Assembly: GCF_052055585.1 (NCBI RefSeq) | Contig: NZ_CP170485.1 | Span: 2,790,001-2,854,000, forward strand | Length of the DNA: 64,000 bases | Direction of reading: 5' to 3' | DNA from: Oceanicaulis sp052055585 | GTDB lineage: Bacteria; Pseudomonadota; Alphaproteobacteria; Caulobacterales; Maricaulaceae | Shown: positions 43,900 through 52,714 of the stretch, piece after piece | How the letters are laid out: each line of letters begins with the position of its first letter | How positions within the stretch are numbered: the stretch's first letter is position 1 | Position numbers and translations under genes: made by a program | The notes under the pieces: model-generated | Seen by the model: the letters and a program-made list of their open reading frames with translations, nothing else | Databases searched by the model: none | Told to the model about the DNA's origin: nothing

Positions 43900-45354
43900 T
43901 CACCTGTCCCCTGACAGGAATGCCGTGATGTCGCTGGCGAAACGGTCCCGGACGCGCGGGTCCTCATACATCATATGCCCACCCGCATAGCAGGCCAGGG
44001 TGATGCGAGCGGCGGCGTGTTCGGGCAACCGGGTCAGTACGGCCTCATTGCCCACACAGCTGTTCAGCGAGTCATAAAGACCCGCCGCCACCCAGATGCG
44101 CAGCCGGGGATCCGCTTCCAGCGCTTCCAGCGTCCAGGGGCGCGAGGGGCTGGGCGGTCCCTCGCCCGCCATGGCGCGCGCCAGGGAAGCTTCTGTGATC
44201 GGCGCCTGATCATATCGCCATTGCCCGCCAACGGACTCAGAAGGCCCTTCCAGCCCCGCATAGACGCCTGCCTGATAGCCCAGCGTGTCTCGATAATAGC
44301 TCAGCACTTGAGCCGCTTCATGATCCTCCTCGGCTGGCGCGTCCTGAGCGTGGATGATGCGCATGTCGAACACATTCAGCACGCGCTCCTCACCGGGCAG
44401 GAGCGTGCGGAATTCCCGCGGCGACACCCACAGGGTCTGGGCATCAATCTGATCGGCGGACAAACCCTGATAGGCCGCCAGCCGGGCCACCAGAGCGTCA
44501 CGCGCCTCAGAGGTCAGCGCGGCAGGGTCCGACAGGGCCGGGTAATAGACCTGCCTCGCCCAGTGTTCGACCTCGGCCAGAAACGCGGCCTCCCCCGCCT
44601 CACTTGCCTGGATTTCGCCTAGCGCCAGGGCGGTGGCGGCCCGGTCTACCAGGGACAGGGCCCGCCCCAGCGCGCGATCGGGATTTTCACCCAGCGGAAT
44701 CCCGCCAGAGATCAGCGCGATGCCGGTCACCGGCGTGCCGGTCTCCAGCAGGTACTGCCCCGTGCCCGTGGCGCGCCAGGTTCCAAAGCTTTCGCCAGCG
44801 AGAAACAGCGGCGACTCCTGCCGCTCATAGGCGGACTGAAACGCGCGTACAAAACTGGCCGTCGCCTCGATATCCGCCACAGTGCCATAGAACGCCGCCG
44901 CCATTTGCGGGTCATCGGCACGGCTGAAGCCAGTGCCCACCGGATCCATGAACACCAGATCACTGGCCGCCAACGGCGTTCCCGCATTGGGGGTCAGCAC
45001 CCCGTTCTGAAAGGTCTGCGGGCCCAGCGCATGAAAATGCAACAGCCGGGAATCCGCGCCGGGTCCCCCATTCCAGATAAAGCTCAGCGGGCGCGTCTCA
45101 CCGGGCGCAACCGGCGCCAGATAGGCTGTGTAGAAAATCTCGCCGCTGGCGGAGCCATCCGCCAGGCTGACCGGCAGTGTTCCCGCGCAGGCCGTATACT
45201 CCAGCGCGCCTTGAGCCATGCCGATCTGATGGCGGGTCTGGGACGCTTGCGCCACGCACGTCATCGCTACGGGCTCTGACCCCGTGTCCGCTTCATTGCT
45301 ACACGCGGTCACCAGCACGGCGGTGAGTGTCAATAAGGCGCGTTTCATCTTCAT
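43900..45354 (-). CDS. Lipoprotein serine carboxypeptidase-like enzyme (S10 family)
   Basis: 484 residues. Lipobox LVTACS puts the acyl-Cys at 18. S10 hallmarks are intact: FIWNGGPGADSRLL (oxyanion region), MDPVGTGFSRA, the nucleophile in LAGESFGTWRA (Ser189), Asp in AAGLYDSLNSC and His in YAGGHMMYEDP. These enzymes remove C-terminal residues from peptides. Membrane-anchored export places it in the periplasm or outer membrane. It begins a nine-gene same-strand run that includes a second peptidase (S9A) and two receptors, which supports a peptide-scavenging role. Confidence 0.92.
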   Translation of the reverse strand: MKMKRALLTLTAVLVTACSNEADTGSEPVAMTCVAQASQTRHQIGMAQGALEYTACAGTLPVSLADGSASGEIFYTAYLAPVAPGETRPLSFIWNGGPGADSRLLHFHALGPQTFQNGVLTPNAGTPLAASDLVFMDPVGTGFSRADDPQMAAAFYGTVADIEATASFVRAFQSAYERQESPLFLAGESFGTWRATGTGQYLLETGTPVTGIALISGGIPLGENPDRALGRALSLVDRAATALALGEIQASEAGEAAFLAEVEHWARQVYYPALSDPAALTSEARDALVARLAAYQGLSADQIDAQTLWVSPREFRTLLPGEERVLNVFDMRIIHAQDAPAEEDHEAAQVLSYYRDTLGYQAGVYAGLEGPSESVGGQWRYDQAPITEASLARAMAGEGPPSPSRPWTLEALEADPRLRIWVAAGLYDSLNSCVGNEAVLTRLPEHAAARITLACYAGGHMMYEDPRVRDRFASDITAFLSGDR

Positions 45355-45550
45355 TCCCCTGTACCGGGCGAGCTTTCAGGCCCGTCACTGGCGTCAGGCT
45401 AGACCGGTCATTGGGGAAATTTTATGCGATTGCCCGGCCAGACGAGGCACAGATGGGGGCGACATGCCCTCAACCGTCCGCCAAATCCGGACCATAGCCC
45501 TCACGCCTCGCTCTTGCGGGGCGTGTGAGTGGATTTGATCTGAAAGGGAA

Positions 45551-45640
45551 TGGCGGTGAGGGTGGGATTCGAACCCACGAGACGGTTACCCGCCTACACG
45601 CGTTCCAGGCGTGCGCCTTCGACCACTCGGCCACCTCACC
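45551..45640 (-). tRNA. tRNA-Ser (GGA)
   Basis: 90-nt tRNA on the minus strand with 5' GGTGAGG pairing to CCTCACC before the encoded CCA. The anticodon arm ACGCCTGGAACGCGT gives GGA. The D arm (TGGCCGAGTGG), a long variable arm (about 15 nt, class II) and T arm (GTGGGTTCGAATCCCAC) are all present, as expected for tRNA-Ser. No integrated element is seen next to it. Confidence 0.97.
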
Positions 45641-45828
45641 GTAAGGCGGCGGAAAGTACCCAATAGCTGGCCGCAGTCAAGCACTCAGGGCTGCTCTATC
45701 TGCGTGAAAATGCGGTAACGGGCGCTTGCGCCTGATTTGGCGTATTCCCAAGTGCATCTAACCCGTTACCCGCGCCCAGACGGACGTTCAGCTCTGCGCT
45801 GCGCCAGCCTCCTCTTGAAAGGTCCGCC

Positions 45829-46509
45829 ATGTTTGACGTGAACAAGATCATCACCGCCCTCCAGACCGACCCCAATGCCCAGCGCACCGCGCTTGCGGGC
45901 GGCGGCGGACTTGCCGCCGGTTTCGCCGCCTCCATGCTGATGGGCAAGAAAGGCCGCAAGATGATGGGCTCCGCCGCCAAATACGGCGCGGTGGCGGCGA
46001 TTGGCGGGCTGGCCTATCACGCCTGGCAAAAATCCCAGCAAAACAAGCAAGGTCAAGCCGCGGCCCCTACCGATTCCGCACCGCAGGACGCGGCCTTCAC
46101 CCCGGCGCCGGAAAACTCCGCCTTCCTGCCCGCCCCGACCGATGAAGCGGCGGTGGACCAGCTGGGCAAGGCGCTGGTGCGCGCGATGATCGCGGCGGCC
46201 AAGGCCGACGGCAAGGTGGACGCCGAAGAGAAAGACGCGATTTTCGCCCGCCTGAACGCCATGGATCTGAGCGCCGAAGACAAGGCCTTCGTGTTTGACG
46301 AATTGTCCGCCCCGCTCGACATCAACGCCGTCGTGGACGCCGCCGACACGCCCGAGCACGCGGCTGAAATCTACGCCGCCTCTCTCGTGGCCATCGAGAT
46401 CGATACACCCGCCGAGCAGGCCTATCTGCAAATGCTGGCGGCGCGGCTTGAGCTGGACGCCGATCTCGTCAACGAGATCCACAAGGCGGCGGACGCCCAG
46501 ACGGCCTAG
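45829..46509 (+). CDS. DUF533/TerB-like protein
   Basis: 226 residues; ATG after GAAAGGTCCGCC. The N-terminus has a glycine-rich hydrophobic stretch (TALAGGGGLAAGFAASMLMG) and a second hydrophobic segment at about 47-63. An Ala/Pro/Gln linker follows (about 65-105). The C-terminal TerB-like helical domain (about 110-220) contains IAAAKADGKVDAEEKDAIFARL, a pattern of acidic, possibly metal-binding residues. The E. coli relative is YebE. Function unknown; single-gene unit convergent with the LysR gene. Confidence 0.88.
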   Translation: MFDVNKIITALQTDPNAQRTALAGGGGLAAGFAASMLMGKKGRKMMGSAAKYGAVAAIGGLAYHAWQKSQQNKQGQAAAPTDSAPQDAAFTPAPENSAFLPAPTDEAAVDQLGKALVRAMIAAAKADGKVDAEEKDAIFARLNAMDLSAEDKAFVFDELSAPLDINAVVDAADTPEHAAEIYAASLVAIEIDTPAEQAYLQMLAARLELDADLVNEIHKAADAQTA

Positions 46510-46515
46510 AGGGCG

Positions 46516-47385
46516 CTAGAAGCGCGCGGGTTCATCTTCCAGCGCGTGCGCCAGATGATCGGCGAGGCGCCGGGCGGCCAGCCCGGCGTCAGCCGCGGTC
46601 AGAAGCACCGCTTCAGCGTCATCGAGCGGCGGCATGCGCCGGCCTTCATCAATGGCGAGATCATCGGGCGCAAAGTCCCGCGGCAGCACCGCCACGCCCA
46701 GACCCGCCCGCACCGCCGCCAGAGCCCCCGCCAGCGAGCCGCACACATAGGCCGCCCGCGCCCGTCCCCCGGCCTTGCCCAGCGCCTCCACCGCTCGCTT
46801 GCGATAGACGCAAGGTTCGGGACTGACCACGAGGGCGGTCACGCCGTCCGTACTGAACACGCTGTCATTGGCCCCGACCCAGACCAGCGGCTCGGACCAG
46901 ACGCGCTGGCCGTCCACGGCGGCGCTTGGCTCGCGTTTCACGAGCGCCACATCCAGCCGCCCGGCGTGAAACATCTTCATCAGGTTCAGCGTCAGATCAC
47001 ACGTCACCTCAAGCTGGATGCCGGGATGAGCGCGGGAAAACTCCGCCAGCGCCTTGGGCAGATGCGCCGTGGCGATGTCTTCGGGCGTGCCCAGCCGCAC
47101 CGTGCCGCGCGTTCCGCCATCGCGAAACGCCGAGAGCGCCTCGTCATGCAGCGCCAGCATGCGCTCGGCATAGCCCATCAGGCGCTCGCCTGCGGGCGTC
47201 AGCGTCACACGCCGCGCCGTCCGGCTGAACAGGCGCTCGCCCGTGATCTGCTCGAGTTTTCTGATCTGTAGCGAGATCGCGGACTGGCTACGAAAGAGCA
47301 GCTCTCCCGCTCGGGTGAAGCTCTGGGACTGGGCGACAGCCACGAAGGCGCGTAACAGATCAAGGTCAAGACGGTCGGTTTGCAT
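46516..47385 (-). CDS. LysR-family transcriptional regulator
   Basis: 289 residues. The helix-turn-helix is SFTRAGELLFRSQSAISLQIRKLEQITGERLF (about 22-53). The effector domain follows with GTVRLGTPEDIATAHLPKAL. It resembles the group of LysR proteins controlling amino-acid export or porins. Divergent from icd across 140 bp that contain a 10-bp direct repeat, so it may regulate itself and icd; a link to icd is inference from position only. Confidence 0.92.
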   Translation of the reverse strand: MQTDRLDLDLLRAFVAVAQSQSFTRAGELLFRSQSAISLQIRKLEQITGERLFSRTARRVTLTPAGERLMGYAERMLALHDEALSAFRDGGTRGTVRLGTPEDIATAHLPKALAEFSRAHPGIQLEVTCDLTLNLMKMFHAGRLDVALVKREPSAAVDGQRVWSEPLVWVGANDSVFSTDGVTALVVSPEPCVYRKRAVEALGKAGGRARAAYVCGSLAGALAAVRAGLGVAVLPRDFAPDDLAIDEGRRMPPLDDAEAVLLTAADAGLAARRLADHLAHALEDEPARF

Positions 47386-47393
47386 TGGATGAG

Positions 47394-47434
47394 TTTTTCA
47401 AATGCATGGGCGCATGACAATCAATTTTTCAAAT
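47394..47434. promoter_or_regulatory. Direct repeat in the LysR/icd divergent region
   Basis: TTTTTCAAAT occurs at 47394-47403 and 47425-47434, a 31-bp period (about three helical turns), between the LysR start and icd. The first copy begins nine bases beyond the LysR ATG. Same-face repeats like this fit two LysR dimer contacts. The sites also stand out as AT-rich in a GC-rich region. Confidence 0.5.
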
Positions 47435-47525
47435 CCGGTCTGCGACCGCTAAACAGCCCCCCAAGCGCGGTCTCGTCCACCCGGGGCCCGCCATATCCAT
47501 CTCACGCTGGAATGAGGGAATACGA

Positions 47526-49013
47526 ATGAACGTCCACGTCTCCGCCAACGCCGCCACCTCCGAAACGACCCGCACGCCCACCCCGATCACGGTCGCCTAT
47601 GGCGACGGCATCGGTCCGGAAATCATGAAAGCCAGCCTGAAAGTGCTGGAAGCGGCAGGCGCCGCGCTGGCGCCGGAACCGATCGAGATAGGCGAGCAGG
47701 TGTATCTGAAAGGCGTGAGCGCGGGGATCGAGGACAGCGCCTGGGACTCCCTGCGCCGCACCAAGGTTTTCTACAAGGCGCCCATCACCACGCCCCAGGG
47801 CGGCGGCTTCAAATCGCTCAATGTGACCGTGCGCAAATCCCTGGGCCTGTTCGCCAATGTCCGCCCCTGCGCCGCGCTCTCACCCTTTGTGGCGACGCGC
47901 CATCCGGACATGGATGTGGTGATCGTGCGCGAGAACGAGGAAGACCTCTATGCCGGCATCGAGCACCGTCAGACCGATGAAGTGGTGCAGTGCCTGAAGC
48001 TGATCTCGCGCCCGGGCTGCGAGCGGATCGTGCGCTATGCTTTTGATTATGCCCGCGCCAATGGCCGCAAGAAGGTGACCTGCCTGTCCAAGGACAACAT
48101 CATGAAACTGACCGATGGTCTGTTCCATGAAGTCTTTGACGAGATCGCCAAGGAGTATCCCGATATCAAGACCGATCACTGGATCATTGATATCGGCACC
48201 GCCAAGCTGGCTGATGCTCCCGAACAGTTCGACGTCATCGTCACCTCGAACCTTTATGGCGACATCATCTCTGACGTCGCCGCCGAGATCACCGGCTCTG
48301 TGGGCTTGGGCGGTTCCGCCAATATCGGCGAGCATTGCGCCATGTTCGAAGCCATCCACGGCTCCGCCCCGATGATCGCGGGTCAGGGCGTCGCCAACCC
48401 GTCGGGACTTCTTCTCGCGGGCGTGCAGATGCTGGTGCATATCGGTCAGGCCGATGTGGCGGAAAAAATCCACAACGCCTGGCTCAAGACGCTGGAAGAC
48501 GGCGTTCACACCACCGACATCGCGTCCGAGGACATGACGAAGGAACAGGTGGGCACGGACGCCTTCGCCGATGCGGTCATTGCACGCCTCGGTCAGGAGC
48601 CCACGCACTTCACCCCGGTGCGCTATAACGCGGATGCGGGCGGGGTCGAGATCGCGCCCTATCAGCGCCGTGAACGCCAGACCAAAACGCTGGTGGGCGT
48701 GGATGTCTTTGTCGACATGCCGACCCAGAACCCCGATGCGCTGGCTGAAATGCTCACCACCGCGACCTCAGAGGCGAAGCTGGGCCTGAAAATGATCACC
48801 AATCGCGGCGTGAAGGTCTGGCCGAACGGTCTGCCGGAAACCTTCAAGACCGACCATTGGCGCTGCCGCTTCATGAGCGGGTCGGTCAGCCAGAACGCGG
48901 ACGTGGTGGACCTACTGGACCGTCTCGACGCCGTCGGCATCGACTTTGTGAAAACCGAGCAGCTGTATGAGTTTGACGGCAAGCCCGGCTATTCCCTCGG
49001 TCAGGGCCAATAG
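47526..49013 (+). CDS. icd: Isocitrate dehydrogenase (alphaproteobacterial long type)
   Basis: 495 residues; ATG after GAGGGAATACGA. Oxidatively decarboxylates isocitrate to 2-oxoglutarate in the citric-acid cycle. The beta-decarboxylating dehydrogenase core is complete: TVRKSLGLFANVRPC binds substrate, VIVRENEEDLYAGIEH carries the catalytic Tyr, and NLYGDIISDVAAEITGSVGL is the metal-binding motif. HGSAPMIAGQGVANPSG is the coenzyme loop. A C-terminal extension of about 140 residues with RNYxxxGxEIAPY-like content marks the Thermus/Rickettsia-type enzyme (TIGR02924). Cofactor preference was not determined. Confidence 0.93.
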   Translation: MNVHVSANAATSETTRTPTPITVAYGDGIGPEIMKASLKVLEAAGAALAPEPIEIGEQVYLKGVSAGIEDSAWDSLRRTKVFYKAPITTPQGGGFKSLNVTVRKSLGLFANVRPCAALSPFVATRHPDMDVVIVRENEEDLYAGIEHRQTDEVVQCLKLISRPGCERIVRYAFDYARANGRKKVTCLSKDNIMKLTDGLFHEVFDEIAKEYPDIKTDHWIIDIGTAKLADAPEQFDVIVTSNLYGDIISDVAAEITGSVGLGGSANIGEHCAMFEAIHGSAPMIAGQGVANPSGLLLAGVQMLVHIGQADVAEKIHNAWLKTLEDGVHTTDIASEDMTKEQVGTDAFADAVIARLGQEPTHFTPVRYNADAGGVEIAPYQRRERQTKTLVGVDVFVDMPTQNPDALAEMLTTATSEAKLGLKMITNRGVKVWPNGLPETFKTDHWRCRFMSGSVSQNADVVDLLDRLDAVGIDFVKTEQLYEFDGKPGYSLGQGQ

Positions 49014-49026
49014 GGACACGCCTACC

Positions 49027-49148
49027 CCTCTCCCCCTTGAACAAGGGGGAGAGGTTGGGTGAGGGGGTGCGCTTCAGCGCGCAATCTGCGTGGAGGATCA
49101 AGCGCCGCTCACCCCTCACCTGTCCTCTCCCCTCAGGAAGGGGAGAGG
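49027..49148. repeat. REP-like cluster of three hairpins
   Basis: Between the convergent icd and rsmB genes (49014-49302) lie a 13-bp perfect hairpin of CCTCTCCCCCTTG type (49027-49054, 2-base loop), a short GCGC-TTCA-GCGC hairpin near 49070, and a 10-bp perfect hairpin CCTCTCCCCT (49124-49148). GTGAGGGG near 49060 also pairs with CCCCTCAC near 49112, so the outer units are inverted copies of one motif. The sequence type resembles the CTCTCCCC REP-like elements scattered in alphaproteobacterial intergenic DNA. It may also end both transcripts. No gene is seen in the gap. Confidence 0.7.
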
Positions 49149-49302
49149 GACGCTCTGCAGCGCCATCACCTTCTCTCCATGTCATTCGCCGGTTTATCCG
49201 GTGAATCCATGCCGTGACCTCTGATCAGGCCGACCGGAATGGATCCCCTGCATGAAGCGGGGAAAGAGGGAAAGAGAGGTCGAGGAAAAGGGCGGAAGCG
49301 CC

Positions 49303-50655
49303 CTAACCCTTCACGATCCGGGCGATGTAGAAGCCGTCCATGCCGCCGCGTTCAGACCACATGTCCGGACGGGTGCGTACGGCGCCCTCTGGCGTGATCG
49401 CAGCCTTGAGGCCCAGCAGTTCGTCCGCCGTCACCGGATCAAGACGCGCGTCGGGCGTGCGCTTGAGGAAAGCTTCGATCTGGTCCTCGCCCTCTTCAGG
49501 CTCAAGCGAACAGGTGCAATAGACAAGCCGCCCGCCCGATTTGAGTTGGGTGAAGCTGGCGTCCAGCAAACGGCGCTGGATGTCCGCGAGGTTGGCGATA
49601 TCGCCAGGCTGTTTGGCCCAGGCCGCATCCGGGCGACGGCGCAGCGTGCCGGTCGCCGAACAGGGGGCATCCAGCAGAATGGCGTCCAGCGGTTCCGGCG
49701 CCGTCCATTCTGCCACGTCGGCCGCGACGATCTCGGCTTTCAAACCCGTGCGTTCGAGGTTTTCTTCCAGACGCTTCAGACGCTTGGGCGAGGCGTCGAC
49801 GGCGATCACGGATGCCCCGGTCGCGGCGAGCTGCAAGGTCTTGCCGCCCGGCGCCGCGCACAGATCAGCGACCTTTTCGTCCGCCTTCACGCCCAGAAGG
49901 ATCGCGGGCAGCGCCGCGGCAGCGTCCTGCACCCACCAGTCGCCCTTTTCAAACCCCGGCAGGCCATCAACCGCGCCAATGTCAGGACGACGGATGGTTC
50001 CGGTTTCCAGCACGCTCGCGCCGATCTCATCGGCGAAGCCCTGGGCGTCAAAGCCCGGCTTGGCGCTGAGATCGAGCGTCGGCGGCACGGAGCGGGCGAT
50101 GGCGATGGCGCGCGCGGTCGGCTCGCCATAAGTCTCAACCCAACGCTCCGCCAACCAGTCCGGCAGGTCTTCGAGCGGATCAGAATCCAGAAACGCGCCC
50201 TTGCCCTGATCCACGACCCGGCGGAGCACGGCATTCGCGAGGTTCTTGAAGCGCGCGGTGTGGCGATCCTGCGCCATCAGGCTGACCCAGGCGTCCACAG
50301 CCGCATGGGCCGGGGTTTCAAGGATCAGGCGCTCGGCCGCGCCACAACGCAGGATGAGATGCGCCCGCACCTCTTCATCCGGCAAGGGCTTGTCCAGAAC
50401 CTGCATCAAGGCTGCATCCAGCGCGATCGGCCGACGAATGACGGCGGAGGCGATGGCGCGGGCGAACGCCCGATCGCGCGGCTCCATCCGCTTCCATTCA
50501 GGTCGTCCCGCCAGCGCGCCATCCAGCGGCACCGCCTTGGCGAGCACGCCTTCAACCGCGCCCAGTGCAACCGCGCGAGGCATCAGGTTCTTGGTGGAGG
50601 ATTTGGGTTCGGGTCCAGATCTGCGCGGCTGGCGGCGGTCCTGCTGCCGGTTCAC
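49303..50655 (-). CDS. rsmB: 16S rRNA m5C methyltransferase, RsmB-like
   Basis: 450 residues. An N-terminal NusB-like RNA-binding domain (about 25-165) is followed by a SAM methyltransferase domain: DLCAAPGGKTLQLAATG (SAM loop), DAPCSATGTLRRRPD (first catalytic Cys) and VYCTCSLEPEEGED (second Cys). RsmB methylates C967 of 16S rRNA. The start is GTG 50655 overlapping the rlmN stop (GTGA), so two rRNA-modification genes form one operon. RsmB/Sun paralogues exist in this class, so the exact target base is probable but not certain. Confidence 0.88.
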   Translation of the reverse strand: MNRQQDRRQPRRSGPEPKSSTKNLMPRAVALGAVEGVLAKAVPLDGALAGRPEWKRMEPRDRAFARAIASAVIRRPIALDAALMQVLDKPLPDEEVRAHLILRCGAAERLILETPAHAAVDAWVSLMAQDRHTARFKNLANAVLRRVVDQGKGAFLDSDPLEDLPDWLAERWVETYGEPTARAIAIARSVPPTLDLSAKPGFDAQGFADEIGASVLETGTIRRPDIGAVDGLPGFEKGDWWVQDAAAALPAILLGVKADEKVADLCAAPGGKTLQLAATGASVIAVDASPKRLKRLEENLERTGLKAEIVAADVAEWTAPEPLDAILLDAPCSATGTLRRRPDAAWAKQPGDIANLADIQRRLLDASFTQLKSGGRLVYCTCSLEPEEGEDQIEAFLKRTPDARLDPVTADELLGLKAAITPEGAVRTRPDMWSERGGMDGFYIARIVKG

Positions 50656-51845
50656 GCCTGATCCTCTTGGGCTGCAGCCTCTTCCGCCTCACGCTCCAGA
50701 CGCCGGCGTTCGCTGGCGCGTATCTTCTGGCTTTCGCTTTTGAGCTGCCCACAGGCCGCAAAGATGTCACGGCCGCGCGGCGTGCGGATCGGGCTGGCGT
50801 AACCGGCCCGGTTCACCACATCGGCGAAGGCTTCGATCTGATCCCAGTCCGAGCACTCATAGGGGCTTCCCGGCCAGGGATTGAACGGGATGAGATTGAT
50901 CTTGGCGGGAATGCCCTTGAGCAGTTTGACCAGCGCCCGCGCCTCGGCGAGGGAGTCGTTCACGCCCTTCAGCATCACATACTCGAACGTCACCCGCTTG
51001 GAGTTGGACAGGTCGGGATAGGCCCGGATCGCGTCCATCAGCTCGGCGATGGGGTATTTCTTGTTCAGCGGAACCAGCTCGTTGCGCAGCTCATCATTCG
51101 TCGCGTGCAGGCTGATCGCCAGCATGGAGCGGGTGCGCTCGCCCAGTTCGGGGATTTTCGGCACGACGCCAGAGGTAGACACCGTGGTGCGGCGACGACC
51201 GATGCCGATGCCTTCATGATCGGAGATCACGTCGATGGAATCTGACACATGGTCGAGATTGTAGAGCGGCTCGCCCATGCCCATGAAGACGATATTGGTG
51301 ATCTGGCGATCCTCGTTGGAGGTCGGCCATTCGCCCAGATCATCACGGGCAATCATCACCTGGGCGACGATCTCGGCGGCGGTCAGGTTGCGCACCAAAG
51401 GCTGGGTGCCAGTATGGCAGAAGGTGCAGTTGAGCGTGCAGCCCACCTGAGAGGACACGCACAGCGCGCCCGACCGCGCCACGGCGGGAATGAAAACCGT
51501 CTCGACCTCCACACCCGACGCCATGCGGATGAGGTATTTGCGGGTGCCGTCCACGCTGACCTGACGCTCGGTGATTTCCGGACGAGCAAGCGTGAACTTC
51601 GCCTCCAGCTGCTGGCGCAGATCCTTGGAGACGTTCGTCATCTGGTCAAAGCCGATGACGCCGTAATGGTAGATCCAGCGCCAGAGCTGCTCGGCGCGCA
51701 TCTTGGCTTTCTTCTCGTCCACAAGGCCGTGCTCGACGAGCGCATCGCGCAATTGCGGACGCGTCATGCCGACGAGCGGAATGGGCCCGGTCGTTTCCGG
51801 CCGGTTGGAGAAGGACAGGTCGAGGGTTTTCAAAGGTGCGTTCAT
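50652..51845 (-). CDS. rlmN: Dual-specificity RNA methyltransferase RlmN
   Basis: 397 residues from ATG 51845; an in-frame TTG 30 bases earlier is possible. A radical-SAM enzyme that adds a C2 methyl to A2503 of 23S rRNA and A37 of some tRNAs. The iron-sulfur motif CTLNCTFC (Cys136, Cys140, Cys143) is intact. IVFMGMGEPLYN and ISLHATNDELRNELVPLNKKYPIAELM are typical RlmN stretches, and the conserved C-terminal Cys is in IFAACGQLKSE. Neither start has a strong Shine-Dalgarno sequence. First gene of the rlmN-rsmB operon. Confidence 0.96.
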   Translation of the reverse strand: MNAPLKTLDLSFSNRPETTGPIPLVGMTRPQLRDALVEHGLVDEKKAKMRAEQLWRWIYHYGVIGFDQMTNVSKDLRQQLEAKFTLARPEITERQVSVDGTRKYLIRMASGVEVETVFIPAVARSGALCVSSQVGCTLNCTFCHTGTQPLVRNLTAAEIVAQVMIARDDLGEWPTSNEDRQITNIVFMGMGEPLYNLDHVSDSIDVISDHEGIGIGRRRTTVSTSGVVPKIPELGERTRSMLAISLHATNDELRNELVPLNKKYPIAELMDAIRAYPDLSNSKRVTFEYVMLKGVNDSLAEARALVKLLKGIPAKINLIPFNPWPGSPYECSDWDQIEAFADVVNRAGYASPIRTPRGRDIFAACGQLKSESQKIRASERRRLEREAEEAAAQEDQA

Positions 51846-51895
51846 GGCGGCGTCATATAATGGAAAACTGAACAAAGTTCGAGGGGCGAGAACGC

Positions 51896-52699
51896 ATGGC
51901 GGGGTTGCGTATGGCGCACACGGTCGCTCTCATGCCCGCCATGAAACTGATTTGCCATCCGCTGACCGCCTTCGAACCGCCTTTGCGTCCCGCCTCCTCC
52001 CGCCGCCAATGGATGGACGACACCCCGCAAGGCCATGCCTATCGCTGCCTGCCGCTGGTCGTGGGCAACCAGCATGGCTGGGAAGTGTTCACGCCGACAG
52101 GCTTTACCGCCCGCTGGAATGGCGGCGACCGGGTGGAGGATGTGAGCGTACACCCGGACACGCCCTCCGGCTCGGCGCCCGCCAGCCCGATGAGCAATTT
52201 CGGCTCCGGCATCCTGACCTTCGAGATGGGCTTCCTGCTGCGCACGCCGCCGGGCTGGAACATCTGGGTGCAGGGTCCGGTCAACGCGATCAAGGACGCG
52301 ATTGCGCCGCTTTCAGGCGTGATCGAGACCGACTGGAGCCCCTACAGCTTCACCATGAACTGGCGTTTCACCCGGCCCGGCGAGGTGCGCTTTGAGGCTG
52401 ACGAAGCCATTGCACACATCTTCCCGGTCCGGCGCGATCTCTTTGACAAGATCACGCCCGAGATCAGGCCCCTCCAGTCAGACCCCAAAACCGCCCGGGC
52501 GATGGAGGACTGGCGTCTGAGCCGGGCCGATTTCGCCCAGCGCCTGAAGGAAAATGACGCCGGGGCCGCCGAGGAAAAATGGCAAAAGACCTATTATCGG
52601 GGTTTAATGCCCGACGGCGCCCAAGGGCCATCCAGTCACAAGACCAAGCTGCATGTGAAACCCTTCACGGCAAGCGAGCCAGGCAAGAAGCGGCGATAA
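51896..52699 (+). CDS. DUF6065-family protein
   Basis: 267 residues if started at ATG 51896; the conserved part begins at MKLICHPLTAFEPPLRP (ATG 51941), and both starts are possible. RRQWMDDTPQGHAYRCLPLV, GNQHGWEVF, PPGWNIWVQGPVN and ETDWSPYSFTMNWRFTRPG follow the DUF6065 pattern, rich in Trp and Pro. In other genomes this family often sits near TPR-sulfotransferases, oxygenases and TonB receptors, suggesting a role in modifying peptides or glycans. The function is unknown. The start region is only 50 bp from the divergent rlmN gene. It is followed after 15 bp by a lipoprotein gene. Confidence 0.75.
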   Translation: MAGLRMAHTVALMPAMKLICHPLTAFEPPLRPASSRRQWMDDTPQGHAYRCLPLVVGNQHGWEVFTPTGFTARWNGGDRVEDVSVHPDTPSGSAPASPMSNFGSGILTFEMGFLLRTPPGWNIWVQGPVNAIKDAIAPLSGVIETDWSPYSFTMNWRFTRPGEVRFEADEAIAHIFPVRRDLFDKITPEIRPLQSDPKTARAMEDWRLSRADFAQRLKENDAGAAEEKWQKTYYRGLMPDGAQGPSSHKTKLHVKPFTASEPGKKRR

Positions 52700-52714
52700 G
52701 GACGGGGAGACGCG

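Noticed and set aside
45551..45640. tRNA-Ser as an integration site
   Set aside because: No integrase, no repeated tRNA 3' end and no change in gene content or composition is seen on either side.
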